64,000 bases of DNA, from NCBI GenBank assembly GCA_008508345.1, contig QNGE01003223.1, positions 12,145 to 76,144 of the forward strand. The letters run 5' to 3'. The notes beneath the pieces were generated by a model. The model was given only the letters and a program-made list of their open reading frames with translations, did not search any database and was not told the DNA's origin. Origin of the DNA: Paragonimus westermani (Eukaryota > Platyhelminthes > Trematoda > Plagiorchiida > Troglotrematidae). The position numbers were made by a program, and so were the translations under genes. Of the stretch, positions 44,801 to 57,432 are shown piece after piece; within the stretch, counting starts at the first letter, position 1, and every line of letters starts with the position of its first letter.

Positions 44801-47800
44801 TGCATAATGATGCGTAATTCGTATTGGTCAGAAGCCTAACGGTTGCAAGTGTGGCTTGTCACAGTGTACATCTTTAGTCAGAATGACAGTACAGTCAAAC
44901 AAGCTACTCTACTAACATAAGTGGAATCGACTTATATCGACAGCAATTTATATTGCCTAGTGAACTATATGATAACGTCTCTGATTCACCAAGTATGAAT
45001 AGATGTGTAGAGATGAAAATTGATCAGGATACATTACGACAAACTGAGAAACGATGTAAACGCTGACAGGAGGACAAACCGCGGACAAACCGTTAAGTCA
45101 TTCTCTAACAAAAACTTAAAGTTCGGATTAAGTGGCTTTGATACCAAAATGCGTTGGTGAACAATCGTACTGGATCTCAAACAGCAGGTTACGAGTGAAA
45201 AGTAAACGTTTGCTTTGTGGTAGTTTTTTTCTCAGGGATGTGGTTTCTTGATGCGACCGAACAGTTTCGGATATCATTATACTAATGCTCGGGAAGACAA
45301 CGGCTTGAGCGGTTTCAACAGAGCGGCGATAAATCTGGGTTTTCTAGACCACCGTTTTCGTGGTGAGTGACGGTATTTTCGGTGAGGTTGTGAGAAGATG
45401 AAGAGAGGCGATACACATGAACTAAACAGAAAAAAGCAGGAAGGATGAAATGGAAACGAATAGTAGCGGCAACGAAACACCTCCACTCGTCCACAACAAA
45501 AACATCTGCAATGAGTTAAGAGAAAAAATAGCGGAACAAATGTGTTGAGTTCAAACTGAAACTTAGATGAATCCAAGATTCAAAGACGACAGCATAAATT
45601 TTGCTTACGGAAAGCAATTTGTGGAGGTCTCCTGAAAGTTTAGATAATGGTCAAAATTTCATTCATTACCTGTACGATATCATATTTAGCTGGGCAGGGT
45701 CACACTTTGGTTATGATACTTCTGTCAAAAAGTTAAAACAAAATTCAAGGTTATGAAAGTAGTGACCTTCAGTCTAGAATATAATATAGACACACCAGGA
45801 GCACGCACCGAGCTCGCCTTTATATTTATAGTATAAACCAAATTAGTGTTACTGGAGGTGATTTAAGCTCTTTAGAGAAGTGAGGACTACAAAGTGAGTG
45901 AAAATAACGTAGCGTGACAATCCACATCAAAGGTTTTCACATGCTTCCTTTAGACTACGGCAGGTATTGATGTCCTGTACAGCAAAGCGGAGTGCAGCTG
46001 TGGAAGCATCATTTGGACCTCTTGAGTACAACTCACAGGCGGCCGGATGTAAAAGTTGGCGAACCAAAATGGCTTAAAGATCTTGTTATATTTTTTCGAC
46101 TGTTTTTGCGATGGTAACAATCGTTGTTCATTCCAGAAATGGAGGGAACAAGTTTTTATATGGACTTTTGGATTAATTAATTCAGTAGAACCGAAAGCTC
46201 CAATTAATCGTAGAGTCGGCTAACACGGGTTGCGGTTAGATGAAAAGTTTTGATATGATTTGGTAATAGTCAGCTCGGCCTATTACAAAGTAATATCATC
46301 CTGGGACCAGTCATCTCAATATGACCTGCATACAGCTCATCCTGTATAGGTTTTATGACAATCAACACAACAAAGTTTGCAACAGTTGCTCAACTATAAC
46401 GCATCTGAAATTTACACACGTACTTTTCGTGTGGTGTAGACTTGAATATGATTTCACTGTCAATCATTGGCTAAACCGAATTTGGTTAAAGCGGAATCTT
46501 TTTAGTTAGGGTCACGTTTTAATAAGTCGATTCAAGTTACAGTGAAAGCTATTAAACTTGAACTCAATAAGTGCCAATCTAATCATGTATAAATCAGTAA
46601 AAAACGTGACAACCGAATTCTTATACAGCAAAAATACACAAAATTCGCATAAACTACTAACGAACTCGAAGAAAACACCTTTTAACAGGTCACTCAGAGG
46701 CGATGAGAAGGTGTTGTAACAAGAATACCGGTAGTGAATAACAAAGATTGATCACACATTTGAAGTTGAACATTGTTTGCAATTGATCGCAGTCTTCGCA
46801 CTCAGATAAGTTTTTCAGTCGTACTGGACTCCAGCACTGCTCTTGAAACTCGTAAGTAATGTCCGTTCTTGCCACCGTTCACCACTACTCAACTGACCAC
46901 ACATTAGGCGTGACCGTATATGAAAGTTCAACCGCTTTCCCTTGTGAGTACTGATCAGGTTGCCGGATCGTTTCGGTAGGAGACATGTTTATTGTCCGTT
47001 AACTGTAATCGACAATCCCACGGTTAAGATTTCCGAGACAAACCAGAACCTCACTTCTCATCCAACCGATTAGGCGATATTGTTGATTACTGATGAGTAG
47101 TCGGAGACCAAACGTGTTGGAAAAGTTTGTTCCCTTGTACAGCGATACCGAACAACTGGCCTGTCCACAGGTGCAATGCGTGTGATCAGCTGGCAGTAAC
47201 CAATAGTTCCAACCGAATGGTAAACAGCACAACATGATTAATCTAAACAAATAGATTTCAGAAGAACGAGCTAATCTGCGGTGTTAGAGGACAGACTGCG
47301 TTTTCCTTCCGGCCTGACTTGATTGACCAAACTGCTTGCAGATCGACTGACGCGACGATGCGTCTGTGCAAGGAAGACACTTGTTAATCCACTCGCTTGA
47401 ACAACAGAAACTGCCCGCCTGAATCAGTAGCACAGCACAGACAGTCGAAGTGGTCGAAGCAACAGGGTAATGCTAGATGGAGTGCTGGTTGAGCACATGG
47501 CTAATAGCGGTTGGTCTGGTTTGTTGTAACATCTGAGTGCATAATTAATGGGCTAAAGAGCTGACAGTTATGTCAGGCCGATTGGATAGATCAAGGCGAG
47601 CAAGTGCACACATGTACGGGTCGGTGAAACAAGCAACCTCGGAGGTGATTCTATCAAACGGGCTGACCACCAGGTATGACATGGTGCACCGCGGAGTACA
47701 TGACCCAGCAAAATGGGTACAATTCGATTATTCAGTCAAGTGTTTCATCACAAGCTCGTTAGCAGAGGGATCGTAGCTTTGTCCAGATCTGGGAAATTAA

Positions 47801-49479
47801 TCGTGCCCAAAATGAACTTGTTCATTTCAAATTGAACGTAACTCATATTTGATTATAGCTTTCTGTTTCAGACAAATATTTCAGGTTGCCCGTGTTTAAA
47901 ACTGTGACTGGATTCGTATCTTGCTGGCATTGTAGCTGTTAGAGTGCTAGTGACGAGCCCTAGCAAGAGTGCAGCTCTATTGTGGTACTTTCTTTTGAGA
48001 CAGACTCGCTGTAAATCATATTCAAATTCGAACATCCGGTAATCAACTACTGGCTTCCGGTGAAACAGTTACTTGAATAACAGAAAAAATTCTGTCTTTC
48101 TAGAAGGCTGAATGTGTGCATGGAAAGTAGGTATCGGAAACATTAGTTTGTACCTATTCAGTTAAACAAAGCACCAAGAACACTTACATTGCGAGATATG
48201 AAAGACTCGTTTTCTCCAACATTATTAGGACTTAAAAAACGTGGATTGTACTTTATCTGCAGAGAAAATGACTCCCGTCAGCACACGTGGTGCAATAAAT
48301 TGTATTTGCTGTCCAACGTAACCAACATGCTGACACAGTAAAGGTGAATTCATTTGAAACCATTATTGATCTCTTAACACTGAGCTGGTTTTCATTCCAT
48401 TTAGATGAACTCACGATACTGATTACATTCATCGAGACAGTCCATACGAGATTTTCCTTTTTTAGTAAGTAAACAATCCCCACTCGGAGATATTTTAGAC
48501 GCTAGATCCTGTCCACACTGAAACTGTTCACGGCCGGAGGATCTGGACGTCTTCACCCTCCGGTAGTAAGAACGGAGGCAATATTAAAGTACTACTTGGA
48601 GGGTTCCCGTTGAAACGCTTGGCTCAAACATATTTTAGTAACAGCCCTTAACGGTCCATAACAGTCTTTGAGTTAAAGGCCTGTTGCTAGACTCCGAGCC
48701 TTTCCTCTATACAGAGTATTGATGTTAGTTCAATTTTATTGCTAATTACTCGTGAGGTAAGAAGCCCTCTCTGAAACTGGTACAGAGAACTCTGGTTAAC
48801 GTGCTGATCAAAACGCAGTGTTTTCAAATTCGTTGGGTGCTCTGTTTATTCCCCACACTGGGAACAAATGTGCTAACTGCTTATCATAAACCAATCAACC
48901 TCTTTATATTGCTGATCGCTTGGAGCTGACTTGGCGCACACTGTTCCGGATGACACCCTCCCAAACCGTATGGTTGTGCTGTGCTAACGTGATTTTGAAT
49001 TTGTGCGCCATATGTTGGTCGTCGGTGCGGTATACACACACGTGTGATCGTATCAGTTTACCGCGACTAGTTTCACAACTGTTCAGATTAGCTTGGAGAT
49101 AGTGGGTGGCTTTCAAAACATCTTCAGTGAAGTGACAGATAGTGACGCCACTAGGCCACGCGCTAAAAGCTCGCCATTTCCGATGTAACAGTGCGTGGCC
49201 ATGTTCTGGGTCGGACACATTTCGCTTGCATCACGAGAGACATGAAACTAGAAAATGTACGACAGAATACCACTATTCACCGTCTATTTTGAACAGAAGT
49301 TTGCACAACTTAATATGAAGAAGGAACAAGCGGTAACAGGGAAATTAGGCAGAGAAATATAAAGAACGAGAAATCCAAAACGAGTTGGCTGTCGAATGTA
49401 GGATGTTGTTTGAGCAACAAATGTGAACAGTTGATAAATCGTTCTGAAGTAACCATTGAAGTCATGAGAACCACACAGA
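38840..49479. other. Long stretch without a supported gene
   Basis: About 10.6 kb with only scattered frames, the longest about 100 codons (42124-42485 on both strands; 43009-43287 +; 44316-44621 +; 45277-45576 -; 48904-49218 -). None has a motif I can defend. Splice-like acceptors occur at 39736, 47871 and elsewhere without clear exons. No retroelement signature was recognised, so this is probably intronic or intergenic DNA with repeats decayed past recognition. Confidence 0.45.
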
Positions 49480-50160
49480 GGCGAACGCGACTAGTTTTCT
49501 GTGTTTGATCATCAGGTCTTAAGGATCTGCACCTCTGATACTTTATAAGGTGAGCTAGACATTCTACAAGAAGTGTTCATGCAGAATGGCTACCCAATTC
49601 ATTCAGAAAGCAGTGCAGGCGGTAAAGTTGAAACTTAAGGCACCCTCTGTGAATAAGAAACTTGCGTTTATTAGCCTTCCTTTCAAGAAAGATCCCATGG
49701 CCGAATTTATCCGTAGAAAGCTCAGTAATTCATTCGAAACAACCTACCTTATCGTCCAGTTGTGCGTCAGTTTTCGCTCAACATCGGTTATCGTGTTACA
49801 ATTCAAAGGCATATTCCCGTGTTCTACAGCCACTTGTTATGTGTGCACATTTGTTTTCTGGTGTTGAGCGTAATGTATTTGGTTGTACTACTAGGCGATT
49901 GTCGGACCGAGTGTGTGAACATCATCCTGCGTGGCTGAGCGTGATTTTTGCTCACTTGACCGACTCTAGTCATTCTGCCGATAAGATAGCTGCTTTTCAG
50001 ATTGTCTACCGAGTGCCAAGGGATCGATCAAAAAATGGAGATTCCGAATGTTGAGCGTTGCCGAGACCACTAACATCCGATTGCACAAACCGGACCTGTG
50101 CGCTCAGAAAAAGTTCGTACGGACACCTAATCTCCCGTGGCCCACAAGCACTCTAGCTCA
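49480..50160 (+). pseudogene. PLE linker and GIY-YIG endonuclease, broken
   Basis: The 3' end of a PLE on the plus strand. It starts with a degraded RT tail (GELDILQEVFMQNGYPIH, about 49551-49604). It continues with the linker KKLAFISLPFKKDPMAEFIR, then QLCVSFRSTSVIVLQFKGIF. In a second frame it holds the endonuclease: FGCTTRRLSDRVCEHHPAWL, then IFAHLTDSSHSADKIAAFQI and VYRVPRD. In canonical elements the first block reads YIGRTTR.L..R..EH.P. The last part in a third frame reads LHKPDLCAQKKFVRTPNLPW, the typical C-terminus. The GIY-YIG motif itself is damaged (FG for IG). The RT of this copy is missing. Confidence 0.85.
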
Positions 50161-52240
50161 CGATGTGGAACAGTGACTGTGTAACTGATAACGAACACGC
50201 CGTCCGTAACCTCTCTTGGTCATTTCTCTGAGTCACCTAAGTTACTGCTTTCATACTCATTGTGTTGTAATTGGCCTGATGATCAAACACAGAAAACAAG
50301 TCTTGTTCACTACTGTCTTTCTCGTGAATTAGTAATTCCTTCTAACACACTAGCGAATGTAGATTTCAGGGTCATCAAACAAAAGCGTTTTACGCACGTT
50401 AAGGACAGAAGCAAAAATGGTTTTGCAAATTTGAAGACCCTTCAGAGCTACGAGGCTGATACATCGAGACAGGAAGATATTCTTTCACAATGAAACAACT
50501 TGGCAACAGTCAACGCCAGGTTCCCTACAGAAACAGCGTGGATTTCGAGAGGACTCAGTATAGTCAATAAGCAAAAATCACCGACTAAATAAATGAGCAG
50601 TTCCAGACGGTTTTGTGTGAGAAAAACCACAGGAATTCACGTAGAAGCGATGATCGTGGAGGTGTGAATGATTGAATCCACTCGACAACCCATAGTAACG
50701 GGGACCATTTGAATGTCACCTTTATGGCGGTCGGTCTAGCCAGTCCGGCTTCGATAATCATCCACTATACTGGTAAGAAATTTTACAGGTTGGTCTTATC
50801 GTAATGTGATTACTTCGGGTTTGGTTAACAAGGTTGCCATTGATAGTGGTAGCTTCTCGAAGACAGTGTGGCCGAAATTGCGCACTCTTTTCGTGAGGTC
50901 TTTGGCCACACGGTTTTGTTAAACCCAACGCTTCTCGTGTGCGATCTAGCATGACAGAAGGATAACAGCAAGAATTGTTGGTTACCCCCTCCATCATGGT
51001 GACGACTTCGATAGCCCTAGGAAGTACCGACCCTAGTCCTCATAAAGCCGCATCAAATCTGGACAGCGCGAACAAATTTCCTTGAGAAAATTCGGTTTGC
51101 ATAAAGCATCGAACGACTAGGAAGTGGATAACAGAGAGCGTCTTGAAGATCACAACTTTACAGCGCATGATAGAACTTTCCATTCCCATCGCATTGACTT
51201 CTCCTTTGTTTTTCATTGCCGCACCCTGAGCGCGTACGGAAAAGTTAGTGTCCCTTTTGTTAATGCCAATGAAATCATCTTCGAACATTTTTCTCGGAAT
51301 GAGACGTTGATTTGATATCAGTCTCTTCATCGAATACCTTTAGACGTTGTCCTAAAACATACTACATATTAAGGCTGTTCGATTGTGCAGCTAAACGGAG
51401 AGAGCGGCTTGGATATACAACAAGTTAGCCTTTATTTATGACCTGTTAGAATGTGGTAATCACGTTGAAAACCCGTGCTAACGATCTCCGAGAACCAACA
51501 ATATCTGCGCCTGCTACAATGTTCAAAATTTAGAAAAGTATCTCGATTACATATTCCAAGGGTGTGAGCTTCTTTCTACAACTGTATCAAAGCAATATGT
51601 TACGGACAATGTGAAACCGCTCTGCGTTTTTTACACATGTTCAATTCGTGGGAACACACTTATCAAAATCCAGAACGTTTGCACTGTTTTACCCATTTTT
51701 AATAGGCCATTCTTAGCCAGGCCTTTTAATGCATAATAATAACATTGTTAGTGCTTACCCCCTATGGTAAGATTGGCTCAAGTGCTGAACAGCTTTCTGG
51801 TCGTCTAGTCTGGATTTCATTGCTACGAAAAAACCACCTCGAATTTCGAAAGGACTTGCTTGAAGTGCTATGCTATTGTTCGGAAACAGTGGGCAAATTT
51901 GGCAGACGAATGCAGTGCGGTTAACCTTTCAAACCCTAATGAAGATCTCAATGAACACTGAATTAGAAAACACAACTCTGGTTAACCGTCAGTTTGAGGA
52001 ACTCGAAATCTCGTGTATCCACCTTTGTCATGTGGCTGCTATTGCTCCGCTGGCTGAGTTCCGTAGTATTCCATTGGTAAAATACCCGCGTTCCTCTTGG
52101 TTCTGCAATATGTACGAGCTCTTCAGAACTATATCAGATGGAATTCTCATGTTACGGGTCTGTCTGAATTATGTAATTAAATGTTTACGGTAACCATTCA
52201 GCTGTAATATAGTGACAACCAAAACGCAGGTGTCGAACTA
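50161..52240. other. No firmly supported gene; possible PLE debris
   Basis: The part nearest 52240 may be the continuation of the minus-strand PLE (linker between RT and endonuclease), with a faint NRTAFVCQICPLFPNN. Frames at 51040-51330 (-) and 51124-51315 (+) show no motif. No GIY-YIG block was found here on the minus strand. Confidence 0.4.
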
Positions 52241-53100
52241 TCAGGTGCCTTTGCGGTTGGCATCTTGTTTTATGGAGTCACCTGCGTTCCTCATGATATA
52301 TGCATCAGGAAATGGTAGACTGGTCTGATTCCTATCTTCCATCTTGAACTGTATGTTTAAATGTAAACAATTCATTCGACCCATTAAGCTCTGTGTTTTC
52401 AGCTGACCGTCTGCGACAATAAATGTATAATCAACGTATTGTTTAAAAAGCTGTACTGAAGGTAGTTGCTGTGCGACGTCTTCACGAAGTTTTGCAGTGA
52501 GATTGTCTGTAGGATCAAGCGGCCTGTTCATGGCCATTTTGTTATAAGTTGAAGTTAGGAAGGAGCCGCCGAGGCTTTTGGTGCAAAGTCGAAGCGGTTG
52601 TGTCAACTCGGTTTCAAGTATCTCTAGATGACGCTTTCCTGTATGCAAAAACATAAATTTGCCCTATTTATCCAGGGAAACTTCGGTAAACCTCTGTTTT
52701 ACATTATGGATGGTAGAAAGTTCGAAACTGTTTTTCTGACCGAGTTGGGCATATCGGGTTCGAATACGTTTCAGATGTTTCGCAAACCATCTAGCTACCT
52801 TGTGCTGTATGGAGTTGGATAAACAAAATTGGTCGGAATAAAAACCCAAGTTTGTGAAGTATCCAAATTCCCTATAATTGTGCAACCTAAGTTCCAGCTG
52901 ACCCTAACTATCTGTGAGCTGCACTGTGAGCTTCACTGACGAATCTGCTCCCAGTCAAGTCCAGTAGCTATTCGTTTGTACTCCGTTTTATGTCTACTCG
53001 ATTGAAGGATGTCTTCCGACTACATCTTGTCAATGTAATCGCTTTTGTTCACCAGAAGTGTAACGGCTCATTTGACGTGTGCTACACCTAATGGCTCAAT
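52241..53100 (-). pseudogene. PLE reverse transcriptase, frameshifted
   Basis: On the minus strand, the piece around 53000-52900 reads a faded YVDKM block. Then 52885-52664 gives LSNSIQHKVARWFAKHLKRI followed by RTRYAQLGQKNSFELSTIHN, matching the PLE fingers region (NSPYH.VA.WLA..L.P...), and VSLDK at the first palm motif (usually SLDV, so the Asp remains). After a stop, 52654-52241 gives RLCTKSLGGSFLTSTYNKMA, MNRPLDPT (usually MGSPLGPT), then LFKQYVDYTFIVADGQLKTQ. The catalytic YVDD is YVDY here, so the second Asp is lost. It goes on with LHLNIQFKMEDRNQTSLPFP and DAYIMRNAGDSIKQD. Confidence 0.85.
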
Positions 53101-53740
53101 ATCAGTCATTTGTCCTGTCCATCTGAAACTGTTGACCAAAGTGATCCTTGAAATTACGTCCAAATACTCAACCAGCACATTACATCAACATGATAGCGTC
53201 TCGTTAAAATCACAACTGTTTTGCTTCATAGAGATATTTAGTAAACACAGCACGTTTCAACGGTCCGAAAATGTTACCATCAAAACCGGTGCAACCTTAG
53301 CTATGACACTATACTGAGTACCCGATGAATGCGACTTATACTTAGTTTGAATGCGCTTTCTCAACACGAACAGCTTAGTTCACAAAGTGTGGTCTGCAAG
53401 ATTAACTAGTTTATTCATTATGGGACCGGATCAGAGCACTGAGCATTATTGCAAATCTATAAGGGCGAGATGACCAAAACAGTCAAGTGAGCAACCTACA
53501 GAACAGTGGCGCCTAGTTTTTAATTCCAAAAATATCACAACCTGAAGTAGGAGGGACGCAGTTGTAAATGTTCGTAGTAGGTTTGAATGGTCGACCGTCG
53601 GTCGTCAGCAACCAAACTGTGGGAAAATTTATATCCCCGTGAAGTGTTGTTATTCTTGTTCCAAGAAAACAAACGTTTAAGGAACTTTCTGTTAAAGAAG
53701 CTTTTAAAATGATTATTGACTTGGACAACACAATTCCTAC

Positions 53741-54060
53741 TTGTTAACTGAGCTACAGTATAGAAATTCACTCACTAATCACTGTTATCCCGCCATACGA
53801 AACTATATTTATGAAGCAACTGGAAGGAATTATACGACGTTCCATCCTCTGACTGATGTTTCGAATGCCAAAATGTCAAGTTTCATTTTGTCAAATAGCC
53901 CGCTTGTCAAACTTGAGTTTTTAGGACCGGTTCTAGCAGATATTTTCATGTTAACGATTGAAGAAGCGTTAGCTGCGGAAATAACAAATCCGCAAGGTAA
54001 GTGAACGATTAATATATTCAGTCGTTATAAACAAACAATAAGTGATTTAATGAAGTCAAA
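53741..54060 (+). pseudogene. PLE reverse transcriptase scrap
   Basis: The plus-strand frame holds FILSNSPLVKLEFLGPVLAD then IFMLTIEEALAAEI, which resembles the PLE block GSPLGPVLADIFM..LE. A few residues after the stop, INIFSRYKQTISDLM occupies the place of the YVDD motif in altered form. It faces the opposite way from the RT at 52241-53100. Only this block is recognisable, so the call is moderate. Confidence 0.5.
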
Positions 54061-57000
54061 ATAGCTACTTCATAAACCTGAGGGATATGTAGGTATTCAA
54101 GACTAACACTTGCTTGCCATTCTAAATCAGTCGCCCGCAGGAGAGTTCGGTTAAAAGAGTTGTATGTAGAAAATCCAGGCGATCCGCTCGGTAGTTAATT
54201 TTTAGCGGTTCTGTACTCATCCGACACAAGCGCACACATGTGAGTGTGCTTTCCACATCAAGATAAAAATCTATACAACACTCAGGCTTCAACATGTCCG
54301 TCCTAAAAGTTATCGATTACACCAAAACGTTCATTAAAATTCAATAGAATACGGTAACTTTCTGATGTAATCTGTTTTGTTGACGTGGTTGTTAAAGTTT
54401 GCTTAAATGTTTATGGTGGCGAAGACAGGTCCTACCAAACAAAGTCGTGACGGGTGAGCAATTATAAAATAATCAGGCTGAAATTGATAAGAATCTTGAG
54501 TCATAAGTAGTACTACTGTCAGACTAACGATGCCCGGTTAATTAACATGTGCTGGAACCATTTTTATGCCAGCTGTCTACTCACTGGGGAAGAGTAGGGT
54601 TATTATGGAAGGAGGGATGAGCTTCGATAACCGACAGTTGACCACGGTCCCACTGTATCACTATACAGAGTAGAAAACATTAGTTTAAATCACTGGTCTG
54701 ATGTTAACGAGTATATCTATCGTGCACAAAAATAACCGAAATCAGAGGATAGCATGCCATTCGTTGTGCCATTACCCTGGGCAGGTCCCTCATTGACAAG
54801 TGAGTCATTGTTTTCTGATGTGGTTCTTCAAAACAAACCTAAACTTATTGACTCACAGGCCATATGTTTGAGTTAGAGGTCACAGTGAGATAGTTTCCGT
54901 TGCATGATCGGTCAGAAAGCATTAAAGGTGACCCTTCTTCACTATCAAATTCTGGTTCATTTTCGCCACCAAAATTTTTGCTTTTCCTGTGCCGATAAAC
55001 TAAGGGTACTTTCTGATTTTGAGGCCATTAGTAAGCATAAACATTTTGCAAGATTCACATTCTTATTGGTTTATATGCTGTGGCGCTCACTATTTCAAGT
55101 TTAGAGGCTCATATGTTCTGTTTCTGTGAGATATGGACCCACTGGTATTCATTCGAGTTCGCCTCTAGATAACTGGTGGTGCAAGCGTTTATCACCAAAA
55201 GACTCGGATGACGTCTTTCGGCCAGGTCGGATGGAGAATCGTATTAAGTTCCGAGACATAACCATATCTACAGTTAACAGGCAGGTTGAAATATATCAGT
55301 ACAGATAAGAAAAACGTTGTTTTGTGTATTCAAGTGAGGTTCAACGAGTAGTGTTTTGAATACTGCTCGGAGTGCATCTTATGATACTTCCGTCGATGTC
55401 AGAAAACATGTCAAACACCCAGATGTCACCTTTTTAGTGATCGCCTTCGAAGTTTAACTCGGTTGTTTTCAGTGGACGAGAAACAGCTGGGTGGTATATT
55501 TGGTAGTCTGGCAAAACTTGTAAACATGGGTGAAAGATTGATGTAGACACGCACACTTCACGGTTTCTGTAATTCTGACACTGCATTTGAGCACAGGAAG
55601 AAGCGTTGCATCACACGGAAACTGCTACTTGTATCCCAGTTATGGATAGAAGTCAGTTGCAGATGGTGTGCCTTGATAACGTCTGTCGTGTACTTTGGAA
55701 TACCCACCTGGATTCAAAACGTGCCATTCTGTGTGTTTGCTTGGTTTCCCTTCTAGTTCCGTGGACTTGCGTTTGTAACTGTACGTTAATACAATAGCAA
55801 GCATGCGCCCTCAGAAAATGATGTTTACGATTTTTAGTGAGTAAAGTGAATCGGTGGAGATATTGTGACCACTCAGATTGTTGATTGGAAATGCTGTCTA
55901 ACATGGGAGCTTGTCTCAGTTACTTGCGTGTTTACCTCTAAAATGTCACCCCTTTCTCTTGGCGCAATTTCATTTTTAGTTTTATAACCATGCTTCGAGA
56001 ATATTCCTGATCGATACTGAGGTTTGTGACAACTTAGTCCATAGTACCATTTAACCAGCCTCATAGACATTCGTGAACGAGTAAATGAGTGGAGTCGGCA
56101 AACTTAACACCGTACGTATGAGAACACAATTCATGAGGTAACCAAATTGGCAATGGTTGCTTAGTAATGGCAAAATTTCAACACATTCGATAATCCCATC
56201 CGTTAAAGATTGCTAAGTAGAATAAAAAAACCTCGTATCTCAGGTGTTTTTGTTCGTCTTCTAGCCCATCAATATTGCTCGGCCTAGAGTTAAAACTGCT
56301 GGAGGCATTCCTAACGATTGTTGGGAAGTGTACGCTATCCAGCAGACATTTTTTTGAAAGAGGAGGCACACATATCTCGTTTGCCTCCTTTTATGAACAG
56401 ATTAACTGGAACGTGTATGTCGTAAATGATGCGCATACGTAGGTGCTATCGCACTGATGCCCGGAACGTCTGTGACATTATTCGACTGTAATTTACAACA
56501 ATTCGAGTAGCCTTGCCGTGAGATTTGAAGCAGGAAGGCGGTGAAAGAAGGGCAGAAATCATCTTTCATGGGTTGACCGTTGACTAAGAACTGTGATAAA
56601 TGGTTAAAGGCTGGTGATCACCAGTTGCAATTGGCTAAAATTGTCCTAATACACAGAGTGAAACTCACAATAACAAGTGCATTATGAAATTTGGCCGTTT
56701 GCTTTGGATATATTTGCATATCAAAACAACATGCCTACTGTTTCTACCTTCAAACACTCTACCAAATACCAGAAGATTTCCAATGACCGACAGTGATTTG
56801 AGTTGTCTTATCGCTGATCTATCTTCCTGTTCACGTCAAAATGAATACTAATGAAGGAAACAGCAAATCGAACGAACAGAATTTTAACGCGAACGACGAA
56901 CCGATCCAGCGCATAGAACTTTAGTTCTGCTTGCCCATATTTTCACAACTGTTTGTAAAAACGAACAAGATTTTCGACTGATTAAACGGGGCTCAATGGC

Positions 57001-57156
57001 GTTTTCGTTCAAATTCGTATAGTAAAAATTAGTACAAAATGTAGTAGACGCTGATAACTGAAATATGACTAAACTAAACCCTTACAATCAGGTGTACATT
57101 GCATCCCGCAATCATTAAAATAGACAGTGTACCAGCGCTAACGAAACTATTAACAG
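54061..57156. other. No supported gene
   Basis: Frames at 54904-55104 (+; FCFSCADKLRVLSDFEAISK is protein-like) and 55653-56070 (-) have no clear borders or family. Nothing else was seen. Confidence 0.4.
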
Positions 57157-57338
57157 AGGTATTTGGTAAATCAGCTTTCTCAAAAAATATCCGAAAGAAT
57201 AAAAGATTATATTCCGAAGGTTCAAGTTTTATGCGAGAACATATCTGACGTACAAAAATCCTCTAAACTAGTTTATCAACTATGCGAATATCTCATCAAC
57301 GGAGGAGCTACCGCGAAGTTACGCATTCGGGAAAAAAG
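57157..57338 (+). CDS. Candidate host exon, helical protein
   Basis: An acceptor TATTAACAG ends at 57156. The frame reads RYLVNQLSQKISERIKDYIP, then KVQVLCENISDVQKSSKLVY and QLCEYLINGGATAKLRIREK, up to a possible donor AAAAAAG|GTTTGG. The lysine- and leucine-rich, stop-free, helix-forming sequence looks like a true intracellular protein and like none of the elements here. The exon leaves two bases, which does not match the phase-0 start of the candidate exon at 59171 directly. The frame stays open to 57432. The family is unknown. Confidence 0.45.
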
Positions 57339-57432
57339 GTTTGGTGTTTTTAGTTCGCAGTTTGGTATTTTAGTTCTGTTATCAGTGACTGAAAGTGTTG
57401 GGTTGCAAGATAAACAGAACATCTATGGGTGA

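Noticed and set aside
45277..45576. 99-codon minus-strand frame rich in Phe, Cys and Ser
   Set aside because: The composition is typical of a chance frame, and there is no motif or splice support.
48904..49218. 104-codon minus-strand frame next to a PLE
   Set aside because: It is on the opposite strand from the PLE piece and matches no part of PLE, LINE or LTR pol.
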